Positions 1 through 7,290 of a stretch of DNA of 31,761 nt are shown here, piece after piece. The stretch is taken from the NCBI GenBank assembly GCA_002937495.1, contig PTJW01000001.1:1-31761 (forward strand). Direction: 5' to 3'. Both the position numbers and the translations under genes were made by a program. How positions within the stretch are numbered: the stretch's first letter is position 1; every line of letters starts with the position of its first letter. The notes beneath the pieces were generated by a model. It did no database searches. It was given only the letters and a program-made list of their open reading frames with translations, and was not told the DNA's origin. This DNA comes from Pseudomonadota bacterium (GTDB lineage Bacteria > Pseudomonadota > Alphaproteobacteria > UBA1280 > UBA12223).

Positions 1-40
1 GATATTATCCTCGCAGGTTCAAATCCTGTCTGTTCCGCCA
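1..40 (+). tRNA. 3' end of a tRNA (partial; tRNA-Ser or tRNA-Asp)
   Basis: The T arm (GCAGG, loop TTCAAAT, CCTGT), a 3' acceptor strand CTGTTCC, discriminator G and encoded CCA are visible and end at base 40. The 5' part lies outside the window, so the anticodon is not seen. Discriminator G and the acceptor sequence fit tRNA-Asp. The bases before the T arm (ATTATCC, then TC) look like the 3' side of a long variable arm, which would favour tRNA-Ser. The isotype is left open. Confidence 0.85.
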
Positions 41-58
41 TTTTATTTGGGAGGCTTT

Positions 59-555
59 ATGAAAGTTATACAAATATACCCTAGTTTAAACCAAGGCGGT
101 ATTGAAAGATGCGTTATTAACCTTGCAAACTATATTACACAACAAAATATTGAAAACAAAATTTGTTCTAATGGTGGTATATTAATTTCTGATTTAACAA
201 ATACTCAGCATTTAACTTTACCAGCACATAAAAAAAGCTTTATTCATAACCTATTCGTTCAGGCAAAAAAGTAGCAGTTATATCTAATTATATTAAACAA
301 CACTTAATTGATGTTTATAATATGAATGAAAATAAAATGGTAACTGCTTATAGAAGTTTTAATGATACAAAATTTAATATTGATAATTTAGATGACTGGG
401 CTGAAAAAATAAGGTATGCTATTAACCTAGATAAATCTAAAAGAGATGCTATGGGTAAATTAGCAAAAAAATGGGTTTATGATAACTTTACACTAGAAAA
501 AATGTGTAATGCAGAAATTAACATGTACAAACAAGCTTTAAACAAGGATAAATAA
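59..555 (+). pseudogene. Decayed GT4-type glycosyltransferase, paralogue of the next gene
   Basis: A good ribosome binding site (GGGAGG at 49-54) precedes ATG 59. The first ~65 residues match the N-terminus of the gene at 562 (LNQGGIER, ICSNGGIL, LPAHKK). The match then jumps to sequence corresponding to residue ~120 of the paralogue, with a +1 frameshift and a TAA where the paralogue has Trp (247-249). It resumes in another frame (GKKVAVISNYIKQHLIDVYN) and jumps again from NLD to DDWAEKI. The second jump removes 447 nt, including the nucleotide-sugar-binding domain with its EX7E motif. It cannot encode an active transferase. The remaining open frames (59-274 and 322-555) are relics. Confidence 0.9.
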
Positions 556-561
556 ACAATT

Positions 562-1674
562 ATGAAAATACTTCAAACTTGCCCTAAACTAAACCAAGGC
601 GGTGTAGAACGCGGTACAATTGAGTTTGCAAACTATTTAGCTGATAATAAAATTGATAACTACATTTGTTCTAATGGTGGTATTTTAGTTAAGGAGTTAA
701 CTAATACTACTCACTTTACACTTCCAGTACATAAAAAAAACCCTGTAAACATTATTAAATGTGCTTTTAAATTAGCTAAATATGTAAAAAATAATGATAT
801 TGATATTATTTATGCTCGTTCAAGAGCTCCTGCTTGGGTTGGTTACTTTGCAGCTAAATTAGCAAAAGTAGAATATGTTACTACATACCACGGTGCTTAC
901 TCTCATGAAAATATCTTTAAAAAAGCTTACTCATGGCCTATGAGAGCTGGTAAAAAAATTGGTGTAATTTCAGAATATATCCGTCAACACTTAATTGATG
1001 TTTATAATACACCTGAAGATAAAATGATGACAGCATACAGATGCTTTAATCAAGATAGATTTAACCTAGATGATCTAAATACAAAAGAACTTGAAGCTAT
1101 TAAGGAGAAATATAACCTTGATAGTGGCGAAGTTATTTTATGCTTAGTTGGTCGTTTTAGTAAAACTAAAGGCCAAGTTGAACTTGTAAGAGCGTTAAGC
1201 AAAATTAAAAATGAAAACTGGAAACTACTACTTGTTGGTTCTGGTGACAAAAGAGTTTCTAAAAAGGTTAAAGACATTATTAAAGAACAAAAACTTGAAG
1301 ATAAAATTATTTTAACTGGTAACCAAACAAAACCAGAATACTTTTATGCAGTTGCAGATATTTGTTTTTCTGTAAGAGTAACTCCAGAAGCATTTGGTAG
1401 AACACCCCTTGAAGCACAAGCTTTAGAAAAAATTGTTATTGCTACAAATAAAGGTGGCCACCTTGAAACTGTAAAAGACGGTGAAACAGGATTTTTAGTA
1501 CAGACAGAAAACCTAGATGACTGGGCTGAAAAAATTAAGCAGGCTATTAACTTAGATGCTGAAACTAGAACTAACATGGGTAAACAAGCTAAGGTTTGGG
1601 TTAACTCTAAATACACATTAGAAGAAATGTGCAAATCAGAGCTAGCTATCTGTAAGGAAGTTCTAAAAAAATAA
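562..1674 (+). CDS. Glycosyltransferase, GT4 family (GT-B fold)
   Basis: This is a 370-residue retaining glycosyltransferase of the glycogen-synthase-like GT4 family. It would transfer a sugar from a nucleotide-sugar donor to a cell-surface glycan at the cytoplasmic face of the membrane. The N-terminal acceptor half has the NQGGVER loop (residues 11-17) and YARSRAP. The C-terminal donor half has LVGRFSKTKGQ (~196-205), KLLLVGSGD, and the EX7E motif EAFGRTPLE at 276-284, followed by a GGHLETV...ETGFLV segment. There is no signal peptide or membrane segment. The start has only a distant AAGGA, lying in the preceding relic, so translation may once have been coupled to that copy. It is an intact duplicate of the pseudogene at 59-555. 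Sugar specificity cannot be read from sequence. Confidence 0.9.
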   Translation: MKILQTCPKLNQGGVERGTIEFANYLADNKIDNYICSNGGILVKELTNTTHFTLPVHKKNPVNIIKCAFKLAKYVKNNDIDIIYARSRAPAWVGYFAAKLAKVEYVTTYHGAYSHENIFKKAYSWPMRAGKKIGVISEYIRQHLIDVYNTPEDKMMTAYRCFNQDRFNLDDLNTKELEAIKEKYNLDSGEVILCLVGRFSKTKGQVELVRALSKIKNENWKLLLVGSGDKRVSKKVKDIIKEQKLEDKIILTGNQTKPEYFYAVADICFSVRVTPEAFGRTPLEAQALEKIVIATNKGGHLETVKDGETGFLVQTENLDDWAEKIKQAINLDAETRTNMGKQAKVWVNSKYTLEEMCKSELAICKEVLKK

Positions 1675-1695
1675 ATATATTAAATAGATAAGCCA

Positions 1696-1725
1696 AACCC
1701 CTGCAAGCTTATCTTGTAGGGGGTT
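1696..1725 (+). terminator. Intrinsic terminator after the glycosyltransferase
   Basis: AACCCC-TGCAAG pairs with CTTGTA-GGGGGTT around the loop CTTAT, with one bulged G. A short T-rich stretch (AATTTTAA) follows. The U tract is weak. Because the hairpin sits only 31 nt upstream of lysA, an attenuator or leader role is possible but not shown. Confidence 0.6.
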
Positions 1726-1756
1726 AATTTTAACAATAAAATAAAGGAAGAATACT

Positions 1757-2974
1757 ATGTATCAACCAAAATTAGATTTAGCACAGAATATTATACAGCA
1801 ATTTTCAACACCAACAGCTGTAATTTCAAAACCAATGCTTGAAGAAAAAATCAAAGCAATGAAGTCAGCTTTTTCTAAAAATACTAAAATATTCTATGCT
1901 ATTAAAGCTAATAATAACCCGCATATTGTTAAAATATTAAAAAATGCTGGCCTAGATGGTATTGATACTGTTTCTATTAATGAAGTTAAGCTTGCTAAAA
2001 AATTAGGCTTTACTCCACAGCAAATTATTTATACAGGATCAAGCTGCTCAGATGAAGAAATGGCTGAGGTTCATAACCAAGGAGTTATGTTAAACATTGG
2101 TTCAACATCTGAATTAGCTAGGTTTGGTAAAATGTTCCCTAATACAAAAGTTTCTATTAGGTTTAACCCTGAAGTTGGCGATGGTGAAACAGCTGCTGTT
2201 ATTACAGCTGGCGATTCAACAAAGTTTGGTATTAAAGCAAGTAAGCTAGATGAAGTTAAGCAAATTGTAGCAGAATATAACCTAACTATTGCAGGTATTC
2301 ACTGTCATATTGGTTCTGGTTTTTATTCTACTGATCAATTTGAAAAAGCTGTTGTTAGAATTTTAGATCAAGCTAAAGATTTTGCAAATCTTGAATTTGT
2401 AGATTTTGGTGGTGGCTTTGGTGTTCAATATAAAAAAGAACAAACTCCTATTGATTTAAATGATTTTGCAAAAAGTATTCAAACTCATGTAGATGAATTT
2501 AACAAGCATAACAAAAAAGAAATTGAAATTAGATTAGAGCCTGGTAAATACTTAGTTATGCAAGCTTGTGCAACATTAACAAAAGTTACTACTATTAAAG
2601 ATGAATACGCTATTCCATTTATAGGAACAGATACAGGCATGAACCACATAATTCGCCCTGCATTATATGGATCATACCATCATGTAGAAAACTTAACTAA
2701 TGCAAATGCAGAAAAGCAAAAAGTTAATATTGTTGGTAATATTTGTGAATCTGATGACTTTATTGCTGAAGAAATTGAAATTCAAACTCCTAGGGAAAAT
2801 GACATTTTAGCAGTATTAACAACTGGTGCTTACTGCCCTACTATGCAAAGTTTTTATAATTTAAGACCTTTCTTAGCTGAAGTTTTAGTTGATGAAGACA
2901 ATAATTTAAAATTAATCCGTAAGCGTTCAACATTTGACGAACTTCTTGCTCAGCAAGGCTTTACAGACTTTTAA
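1757..2974 (+). CDS. lysA: Diaminopimelate decarboxylase (PLP fold type III)
   Basis: Converts meso-diaminopimelate to L-lysine, the last step of lysine synthesis, in the cytoplasm. At 405 residues it has normal family length. The PLP lysine is K50 in FYAIKANNN. The barrel motifs GIHCHIGSG and VDFGGGFG, the phosphate-binding EPGKY, and ICESDD with C330 (the active-site Cys from the partner subunit) are all present, followed by TTGAY and YNLRPFLAEVLV. EPGK instead of the commoner EPGR, and the GMNHIIRP and YHHVEN segments, are features I associate with Bacteroidetes-type LysA. Ornithine or carboxynorspermidine decarboxylase is the alternative, but the CES motif and overall layout favour LysA. 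AAGGAAG precedes the ATG. The gene is bracketed by two hairpins. Confidence 0.85.
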   Translation: MYQPKLDLAQNIIQQFSTPTAVISKPMLEEKIKAMKSAFSKNTKIFYAIKANNNPHIVKILKNAGLDGIDTVSINEVKLAKKLGFTPQQIIYTGSSCSDEEMAEVHNQGVMLNIGSTSELARFGKMFPNTKVSIRFNPEVGDGETAAVITAGDSTKFGIKASKLDEVKQIVAEYNLTIAGIHCHIGSGFYSTDQFEKAVVRILDQAKDFANLEFVDFGGGFGVQYKKEQTPIDLNDFAKSIQTHVDEFNKHNKKEIEIRLEPGKYLVMQACATLTKVTTIKDEYAIPFIGTDTGMNHIIRPALYGSYHHVENLTNANAEKQKVNIVGNICESDDFIAEEIEIQTPRENDILAVLTTGAYCPTMQSFYNLRPFLAEVLVDEDNNLKLIRKRSTFDELLAQQGFTDF

Positions 2975-2989
2975 GTACATTTATAAAAT

Positions 2990-3010
2990 GCTCTCTTTTG
3001 AGAGCTTTTT
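2990..3010 (+). terminator. Intrinsic terminator of lysA
   Basis: GCTCTC-TTTT-GAGAGC followed by TTTTT, 15 nt after the lysA stop codon. Confidence 0.9.
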
Positions 3011-3050
3011 CTTATATTTCAATAATAACCACAAAAAAAATAATATTTTC

Positions 3051-3080
3051 TTTACAAATAAGTAATCACAGGTATATAAT
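3051..3080 (+). promoter_or_regulatory. Promoter of the hypothetical gene at 3119
   Basis: TTTACA (3051-3056), an 18-nt spacer, then TATAAT (3075-3080). The predicted start near 3087 gives a ~30-nt leader with the ribosome binding site GAGG at 3108-3111. Confidence 0.7.
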
Positions 3081-3118
3081 TAAAATCAGACATAAACTTT
3101 TGCTCATGAGGTACTATT

Positions 3119-3547
3119 ATGAGATACTTCAAAGATATGCGAAATCAGATTGATGAATTAGCTTTTAGTTTTGATAATCACCATTACACTGATTATTATA
3201 AAGCCCAAAGCGAGCTATATTGCAAAACAGATGCGTACCATGAATTACAAGCACGCAGACTTATTCGCTTAGCAGGCAAAAAACGCATAGAACTACTATA
3301 CAATTTAGCAGTTGAAAGACGCTTTCAGCACGCAGAAGATTTGCGCCAAGCCAGAATTTACATACATACCCTTAAATTAAATTTAAAAACATCCACCTTT
3401 AATGTTAATTCTAGCCAAACTAACCAAATTGTCCGAAAACTAAAAATTTATAAGCATCTGCTAAAAAAAGGATTTAATTCCTTTTATGCTTATCAAGTTA
3501 CTAGTTTAGAAAAGGCCCTTGAATTAGTTGCAACTCAATCCGCATGA
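3119..3547 (+). CDS. Hypothetical protein, 142 aa
   Basis: I do not recognise this protein. It is small, basic and probably mostly helical, rich in Tyr, Arg, Lys and Gln (RRLIRLAGKKRIELL near residues 46-60, then a KLKIYKHLLKKG segment). There is no signal peptide, membrane segment or Cys cluster. It forms its own transcription unit: a promoter with a perfect TATAAT, a GAGG ribosome binding site 7 nt before the ATG, and a strong terminator right after the stop. Its codons include CGC Arg and CTG Leu, which are uncommon in neighbouring genes that use AGA and TTA, so it may have a different origin or expression level. Expression looks likely; function is unknown. Confidence 0.75.
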   Translation: MRYFKDMRNQIDELAFSFDNHHYTDYYKAQSELYCKTDAYHELQARRLIRLAGKKRIELLYNLAVERRFQHAEDLRQARIYIHTLKLNLKTSTFNVNSSQTNQIVRKLKIYKHLLKKGFNSFYAYQVTSLEKALELVATQSA

Positions 3548-3564
3548 CTATTAGCGTACTTTCA

Positions 3565-3600
3565 GAAAAAATCCCCTAGTTTTAAACTGGGGGATTTTTT
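3565..3600. terminator. Bidirectional terminator between convergent genes
   Basis: AAAAATCCCC(T)AGTTT pairs with AAACT(G)GGGGATTTTTT. It has an A run on the left and a T run on the right, so it can stop both the plus-strand gene ending at 3547 and the minus-strand GST gene ending at 3600. The GST stop codon abuts its T tract. Confidence 0.9.
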
Positions 3601-4211
3601 TATGCTTTAATATCTGGATTATTAAATAATGGTTGCTTTGGCATTACATTTTTGAAAATATTATTATTAACCATTGTTTCTAGCCAAATGGCAGTTTGGG
3701 GGAATGTATTTTCAAAATATGTTTTATCTGGCATTGTGAACTGACGAATAAATGGAAATATTGCAAAGTCTGCTAATGAAGGCTCATTTTTTAATAAATA
3801 TGTATTTTCAGCAAGCAAATATTCAAGCTGCTTTACAAACTTGCTAGCCTCAAGTTGCCAATCTGTTGGATCATCCTTATACCTTGTTGGATATTTATAC
3901 CTATCAAGCGCCATTTTAAAGCTTGTATCGTTTATTTTAATTAATTCTAATGACTTATCAATATTATCTAGTAAACTTAACGGATCATGCTGTTTTAAAG
4001 CCCAAAGCATAATATCAAAGCTTTCATCTATAACTTTATCTGTTAAAACTAATACAGGAACTGTCCCCTTGCTAGATGCTTGCAACATTTCTACAGGTTT
4101 ATCTCGTAATAAAATGTTTCGTAACTCATAATCTATATCTGCGATTTTTAAAGCCATTCTTGCACGAATAGCATATGGGCATCTTCTAAAAGAGTATAAA
4201 ATTGGTTTCAT
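3600..4211 (-). CDS. Glutathione S-transferase-like protein
   Basis: A 203-residue cytosolic GST-fold protein with an N-terminal thioredoxin-like domain (residues 1-75) and an all-helical C-terminal domain. The active-site motif CPYA (C11-A14) follows MKPILYSFRR. This Cys-type arrangement occurs in glutaredoxin-2-like and omega-class GSTs and favours thiol transfer or deglutathionylation over conjugation. GTVPVLVL (the cis-Pro loop) and DESFDIMLW (the glutathione gamma-Glu contact region) are visible. It starts 9 nt after the ygjP stop, with AAGGA upstream, and is therefore the second gene of that minus-strand operon. The substrate is unknown. Confidence 0.85.
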   Translation of the reverse strand: MKPILYSFRRCPYAIRARMALKIADIDYELRNILLRDKPVEMLQASSKGTVPVLVLTDKVIDESFDIMLWALKQHDPLSLLDNIDKSLELIKINDTSFKMALDRYKYPTRYKDDPTDWQLEASKFVKQLEYLLAENTYLLKNEPSLADFAIFPFIRQFTMPDKTYFENTFPQTAIWLETMVNNNIFKNVMPKQPLFNNPDIKA

Positions 4212-4220
4212 AAGTTTTCC

Positions 4221-4898
4221 TTATAATGTTAATAATGCAGAATTAGCCTTTAAATATTGTTCTGCTAATTTATAATCAGGCATGAAAGATTCTACAAAAT
4301 TCCAAAATCGTGCAGAATGGTTTGGATGAATTAAATGGGCAAGTTCATGAATTACAATGTATTCTTGAACCCAATCTTCTAACATTGCATTACGAATAGT
4401 AAAGTTTAAAGTTTTTGTTGAGTAATTACAGCTGCCCCAGCGTTTTTCAGCCTTATTTAGTTTTACTTTAGCAGGGAATAGTTCCATATTTTTCGACCAC
4501 TTTAAAACTAGTCTTTTAATATCAGTTTGGGCAATGCGTGTATAGTACTTTTCTATTAATGCTTTTTTTAAGTCATAATTATCATGCTTAACATATAAAT
4601 TAATTATTCCATTTTCTGCAATAACTTCATTAATATTGCTAATAACAATATTAAGCTTAAATACCTGCCCTGCTATTAAGAATTCTTCATTTTGGATATA
4701 CTCGCGTTGAGCAAATGTAGCGTTATTTATTTTTTGTAAAATAAGGTCATAGTTTTTTTCTAGAAACTTTTCAATTGTTCTTTTACTTGTATTTTTAGGG
4801 ACCCTAATTTCAGCATGACTAGACAGAAAAACCATCGCAATTGAGTTTTTCCTAGTTGTTTGTTTTATGTTGTATGATATTTGCTTATAATTTTCCAT
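4221..4898 (-). CDS. YgjP-like metallopeptidase (DUF45 / M48-like)
   Basis: A 225-residue YgjP-family protein, probably a zinc-dependent hydrolase of the cytoplasm; its substrate is not established. The zinc motif HELAH (184-188) continues into HPNHSARFW, giving the third ligand region. The family signature KRWGSCN lies upstream. The open frame extends to 4934, but the ATG at 4898 is chosen because a TTGACT-17-TACAAT promoter ends 7 nt upstream of it, and the longer start would lie upstream of the transcript start. There is no ribosome binding site before this ATG, consistent with leaderless translation. It is first in an operon with the GST gene and divergent from rnpB. Confidence 0.85.
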   Translation of the reverse strand: MENYKQISYNIKQTTRKNSIAMVFLSSHAEIRVPKNTSKRTIEKFLEKNYDLILQKINNATFAQREYIQNEEFLIAGQVFKLNIVISNINEVIAENGIINLYVKHDNYDLKKALIEKYYTRIAQTDIKRLVLKWSKNMELFPAKVKLNKAEKRWGSCNYSTKTLNFTIRNAMLEDWVQEYIVIHELAHLIHPNHSARFWNFVESFMPDYKLAEQYLKANSALLTL

Positions 4899-4926
4899 TG
4901 ATTTTATTGTATAAAAGATATATATT
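4898..4926 (+). promoter_or_regulatory. rnpB promoter
   Basis: TTGATT (4898-4903), 17 nt, TATATT (4921-4926). The predicted transcript start at 4933-4935 coincides with the G that opens helix P1 of RNase P RNA. The -35 begins on the first base of the ygjP start codon, so this promoter overlaps the divergent ygjP promoter. Confidence 0.8.
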
Positions 4927-4934
4927 AAAGTCAA
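4906..4934 (-). promoter_or_regulatory. ygjP-GST promoter, overlapping the rnpB promoter
   Basis: On the minus strand: TTGACT (4934-4929), 17 nt, TACAAT (4911-4906). Seven bases separate the -10 from ATG 4898, so transcription should start at or next to the A of the ATG. It occupies the same ~37 bp as the rnpB promoter. Confidence 0.75.
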
Positions 4935-5317
4935 GAAAAGGCACTGGGCTACTGCTGGTTTTTGCTATTTTTTTAGACAAAAACGAGAGGAAAGTCCGGG
5001 CACCGTAGAAGAGGATTCCAGGTAACTCCTGGCGGTATCACACGATATTAGGGAAAGTGCAGCAGAAAATAACCGCCTATTTTCAATAGGTAAGGGTGAA
5101 AAGGTAAGGTAAGAGCTTACCGCTGCTTTTAGTAATAAAAGTGGGTCAATGTAAACCCAATCCGGTGCAAGACCAAAAGCGCTGTTAAAAGCTTGTTCTT
5201 CGCAAGCTAGCGAGAATGGTGGGTTGCTCTGACCTTATTAGCAATAATAAGGCTAGATGAATAGTAGCACAGCAAGTTTTTACTTGTGGACATAACTCGG
5301 CTTATAGGTGCCTTTTC
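4935..5317 (+). ncRNA. rnpB: RNase P RNA (type A)
   Basis: Catalytic RNA that removes 5' leaders from pre-tRNAs. The conserved core GAGGAAAGTCCGGGC begins at 4986. It is followed by CCAGGTAACTCCTGG, the GGTAAGGGTGAAA and GTAAGAGC blocks, CCGGTGCAAGACC, GGCTAGATGAATAG and the 3' ACTCGGCTTAT motif. The ends are set by helix P1: GAAAAGGCAC at 4935-4944 pairs perfectly with GTGCCTTTTC at 5308-5317. A promoter at 4898-4926 starts it and the hairpin at 5321-5352 ends it. Variable helices are A+T-rich, like the rest of the window. Confidence 0.97.
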
Positions 5318-5320
5318 TAT

Positions 5321-5352
5321 AAAAAAACGACTCTTTTAAGAGTCGTTTTTTT
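5321..5352. terminator. Terminator of rnpB, also serving the convergent kinase operon
   Basis: AAAAAAACGACTCT pairs with AGAGTCGTTTTTTT across a very short loop. It follows rnpB by 3 nt. The last codons and stop of the minus-strand kinase-like gene (5336) lie inside the stem, so one hairpin ends both units. Confidence 0.9.
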
Positions 5353-6793
5353 GTTGAGTAATTTTACTTATTGATGCTCTTTCTGCCATTAAACTAACAA
5401 TAACTGTTGTTCCATGGTTTTCTATAGAGTGTAATGAAATTTCACCTTTTAAATTACTTAAAATAAGTTTTGAAATAATTAAACCTAAACCAAAACCTTT
5501 TGTATTTAATTCTTTATCGCTAAGTTTTAAGCTTGAATTAATAGATTCTAACCTTGATTTACTCATACCTAAGCCAGTATCTTCAATACAAACTTGGTAT
5601 TTTATATATTTAGAGTCAATTTTAGAAGCTGAAAAATCAACTTTAACATAACCTTGTTTTGTAAAAGCAATAGCATTATCAATAATATTTTTTAATGCTA
5701 CTTTTAACTTTACAACATCTGTTTTTACATAAATTTTTTCTTCTAAGTCATTATTATCATAACTCATTTTAATATTAGTACTATCAGGTAATGCCATTTT
5801 TGATTCTTTATAAGCCAGGTATACTACATCTGATAATATACATGGAGAATAGTTAATTGGCGTACTTGATTCTTTAAGCTCTAAATAAATTAAAACATTA
5901 ATAATTTGATTTAATAATATATTTGAAGACTTTTCAATAAAAGAAAGTTCAGAATTGTTAGATGCTTCAGGATTTTTAATTTTAATTAAATCAATAGCCC
6001 CCATAATACCATTTAATGGAGTTAAAATACTATTTGTAATATTTGTTAAAAGTTGACTTTTTTGAATATTCTGAATTTGGCTATTTTTATGTTCATTTAA
6101 AACTTTACTACTTGTATCTTTTATTATGTTAATTAACTTAGCCAACTCATCAGGTTGATTTGAAGTTTTAATTTCTAAACTATCTATATCACCATTTTCA
6201 ATATGATTAACAATATTATATAAATCATCTACTCTTTGTAATAAAACTTTTAATACAAAGTGGTAAACCACGATAATACATAAGAAAATAATAAACCATA
6301 CTGCTAAAATATACCTAGTAATACTAATTGATGTATTAAGCAAATCTCTGTTTGAAATAGTAATTTCAAGCTCGCCTACTTTATGGTTATCATATACTAT
6401 TTCATAAATTTTAGTTCGGTAATAATCACCTAAAAATATTCTTGCTAAAGAAGGTATTGGTCCGTAACGCTCTGGTCTTAAGTCTTTAAAAATTTTTTCT
6501 GTTAAAGGCTCAGAGTATTGATCTTTAACTACTATTTTTTGAATAACATTTGTTCTTGCTACATCTAAATGTTTTGAGAAGTTTTCTAAATATTCTTCTA
6601 AGCCCAAGATATCATTAATCATAAGCATAGGCATAATTTCTTCTTGTAAATATAGGCTTGTATTGTCTGTATATTGTAAGTTTGACTCTACATATCTTGT
6701 ATTTATTTTATGAAATGCAATAACTGCAAAAAGTAACATTAAAACAGTTTGTATAGTTACAAGTAATATAAAAATTTTATTTCTTAATTTCAT
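5336..6793 (-). CDS. Histidine-kinase-like membrane protein lacking the phospho-acceptor His
   Basis: 485 residues: TM1 (8-28), a ~130-residue periplasmic region, TM2 (160-182), a HAMP-like linker (183-232), a HisKA-like helix and a C-terminal HATPase domain. The ATP-binding boxes look intact: N box NIIDNAIAFT (N373), G1 DTGLGM (405-410), G2 GFGLGL (433-438). At the H box, where kinases read SHEIRTPLNG, this protein reads TNSILTPLNG (253-262): His is replaced by Asn254, the following Glu by Ser and Arg by Leu. TPLN is kept, so the alignment is clear. Autophosphorylation in the usual way is therefore unlikely. The start overlaps the end of the PhnD-like gene, implying coupled translation and partnership. 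No receiver domain or response-regulator gene is nearby. It may be a pseudokinase, an ATP-dependent scaffold or a partner of another kinase. Confidence 0.85.
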   Translation of the reverse strand: MKLRNKIFILLVTIQTVLMLLFAVIAFHKINTRYVESNLQYTDNTSLYLQEEIMPMLMINDILGLEEYLENFSKHLDVARTNVIQKIVVKDQYSEPLTEKIFKDLRPERYGPIPSLARIFLGDYYRTKIYEIVYDNHKVGELEITISNRDLLNTSISITRYILAVWFIIFLCIIVVYHFVLKVLLQRVDDLYNIVNHIENGDIDSLEIKTSNQPDELAKLINIIKDTSSKVLNEHKNSQIQNIQKSQLLTNITNSILTPLNGIMGAIDLIKIKNPEASNNSELSFIEKSSNILLNQIINVLIYLELKESSTPINYSPCILSDVVYLAYKESKMALPDSTNIKMSYDNNDLEEKIYVKTDVVKLKVALKNIIDNAIAFTKQGYVKVDFSASKIDSKYIKYQVCIEDTGLGMSKSRLESINSSLKLSDKELNTKGFGLGLIISKLILSNLKGEISLHSIENHGTTVIVSLMAERASISKITQQKNDS

Positions 6794-7289
6794 CTAAATT
6801 ACTACTCATTTGATTCTTTAATTCTAATTTTTTAGCTTTTACTAAATTATTAATATTATCTTTAAATTTATTTAGGTGATCTCCTGAAATATTTTTTCTA
6901 TTTATAATATAGTAAATATCTTTTGTATTTACTATACCATTAATAAGCCTTTGCTGAACAGCTTCGTGTAATGGAAAAATTTCATACTCTTGTTTATCTA
7001 CTATATTATCATACTGGAATTTACTTACTACTGCAAAGTCATATAAATCAAGTTTAATGAAATCTTCATATTCTGAAATTGTTTTTGTAGTTGCCATTTT
7101 AAATTTAAATGACTCGTTTTTTGTCATATCTTGTAAAAATGGAGTCCAAGTTTCAAATGTATATTGTTTACTAAAAATTGGTAGAACTCCAATTGAATAC
7201 ACTGTGTTTTCTTTATAAGCTATTACATCATCAGCAACTGCAAATGATGTAGAAAATAAAGCATATAAACACACAATAAGTTTTTTCAT
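6777..7289 (-). CDS. PhnD-like periplasmic binding protein, short form
   Basis: 170 residues with a Sec signal peptide (MKKLIVCLYALFSTSFAVA, cleavage near residue 19). YSIGVLPIFSKQ followed by TWTPFLQDM, and later YDFAVVSKFQYDN, match the first-lobe pattern of phosphate/phosphonate (PhnD) solute-binding proteins. The family is usually ~270-300 residues, so most of the second lobe is missing while the frame is intact. It has AGAGG 5 nt before its ATG, starts 1 nt after the amidase stop, and its 3' end overlaps the kinase-like gene by 17 nt. There are no ABC transporter genes beside it. By analogy with PhnD-like sensors of two-component systems it probably presents a ligand or signal to the membrane protein encoded next. 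The ligand is unknown. Confidence 0.7.
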   Translation of the reverse strand: MKKLIVCLYALFSTSFAVADDVIAYKENTVYSIGVLPIFSKQYTFETWTPFLQDMTKNESFKFKMATTKTISEYEDFIKLDLYDFAVVSKFQYDNIVDKQEYEIFPLHEAVQQRLINGIVNTKDIYYIINRKNISGDHLNKFKDNINNLVKAKKLELKNQMSSNLDEIKK

Positions 7290-7290
7290 T

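Noticed and set aside
47..58. TTG at 47 as the start of the glycosyltransferase relic
   Set aside because: It overlaps the GGGAGG ribosome binding site that serves ATG 59, and the homologous protein starts at the MK corresponding to 59.
3841..4131. Plus-strand open frame opposite the GST gene
   Set aside because: It lies wholly antisense to a recognisable GST and its product has no family features. The same holds for the antisense frames within fumC, yebC, rsmB, the chemoreceptors, lysA and the glycosyltransferases.
6086..6093. His in NEHKNSQ (residue 235) of the kinase-like protein as a substitute phospho-acceptor
   Set aside because: It lies ~19 residues before the H-box position, in the HAMP/linker helix, and does not align with any HisKA motif.
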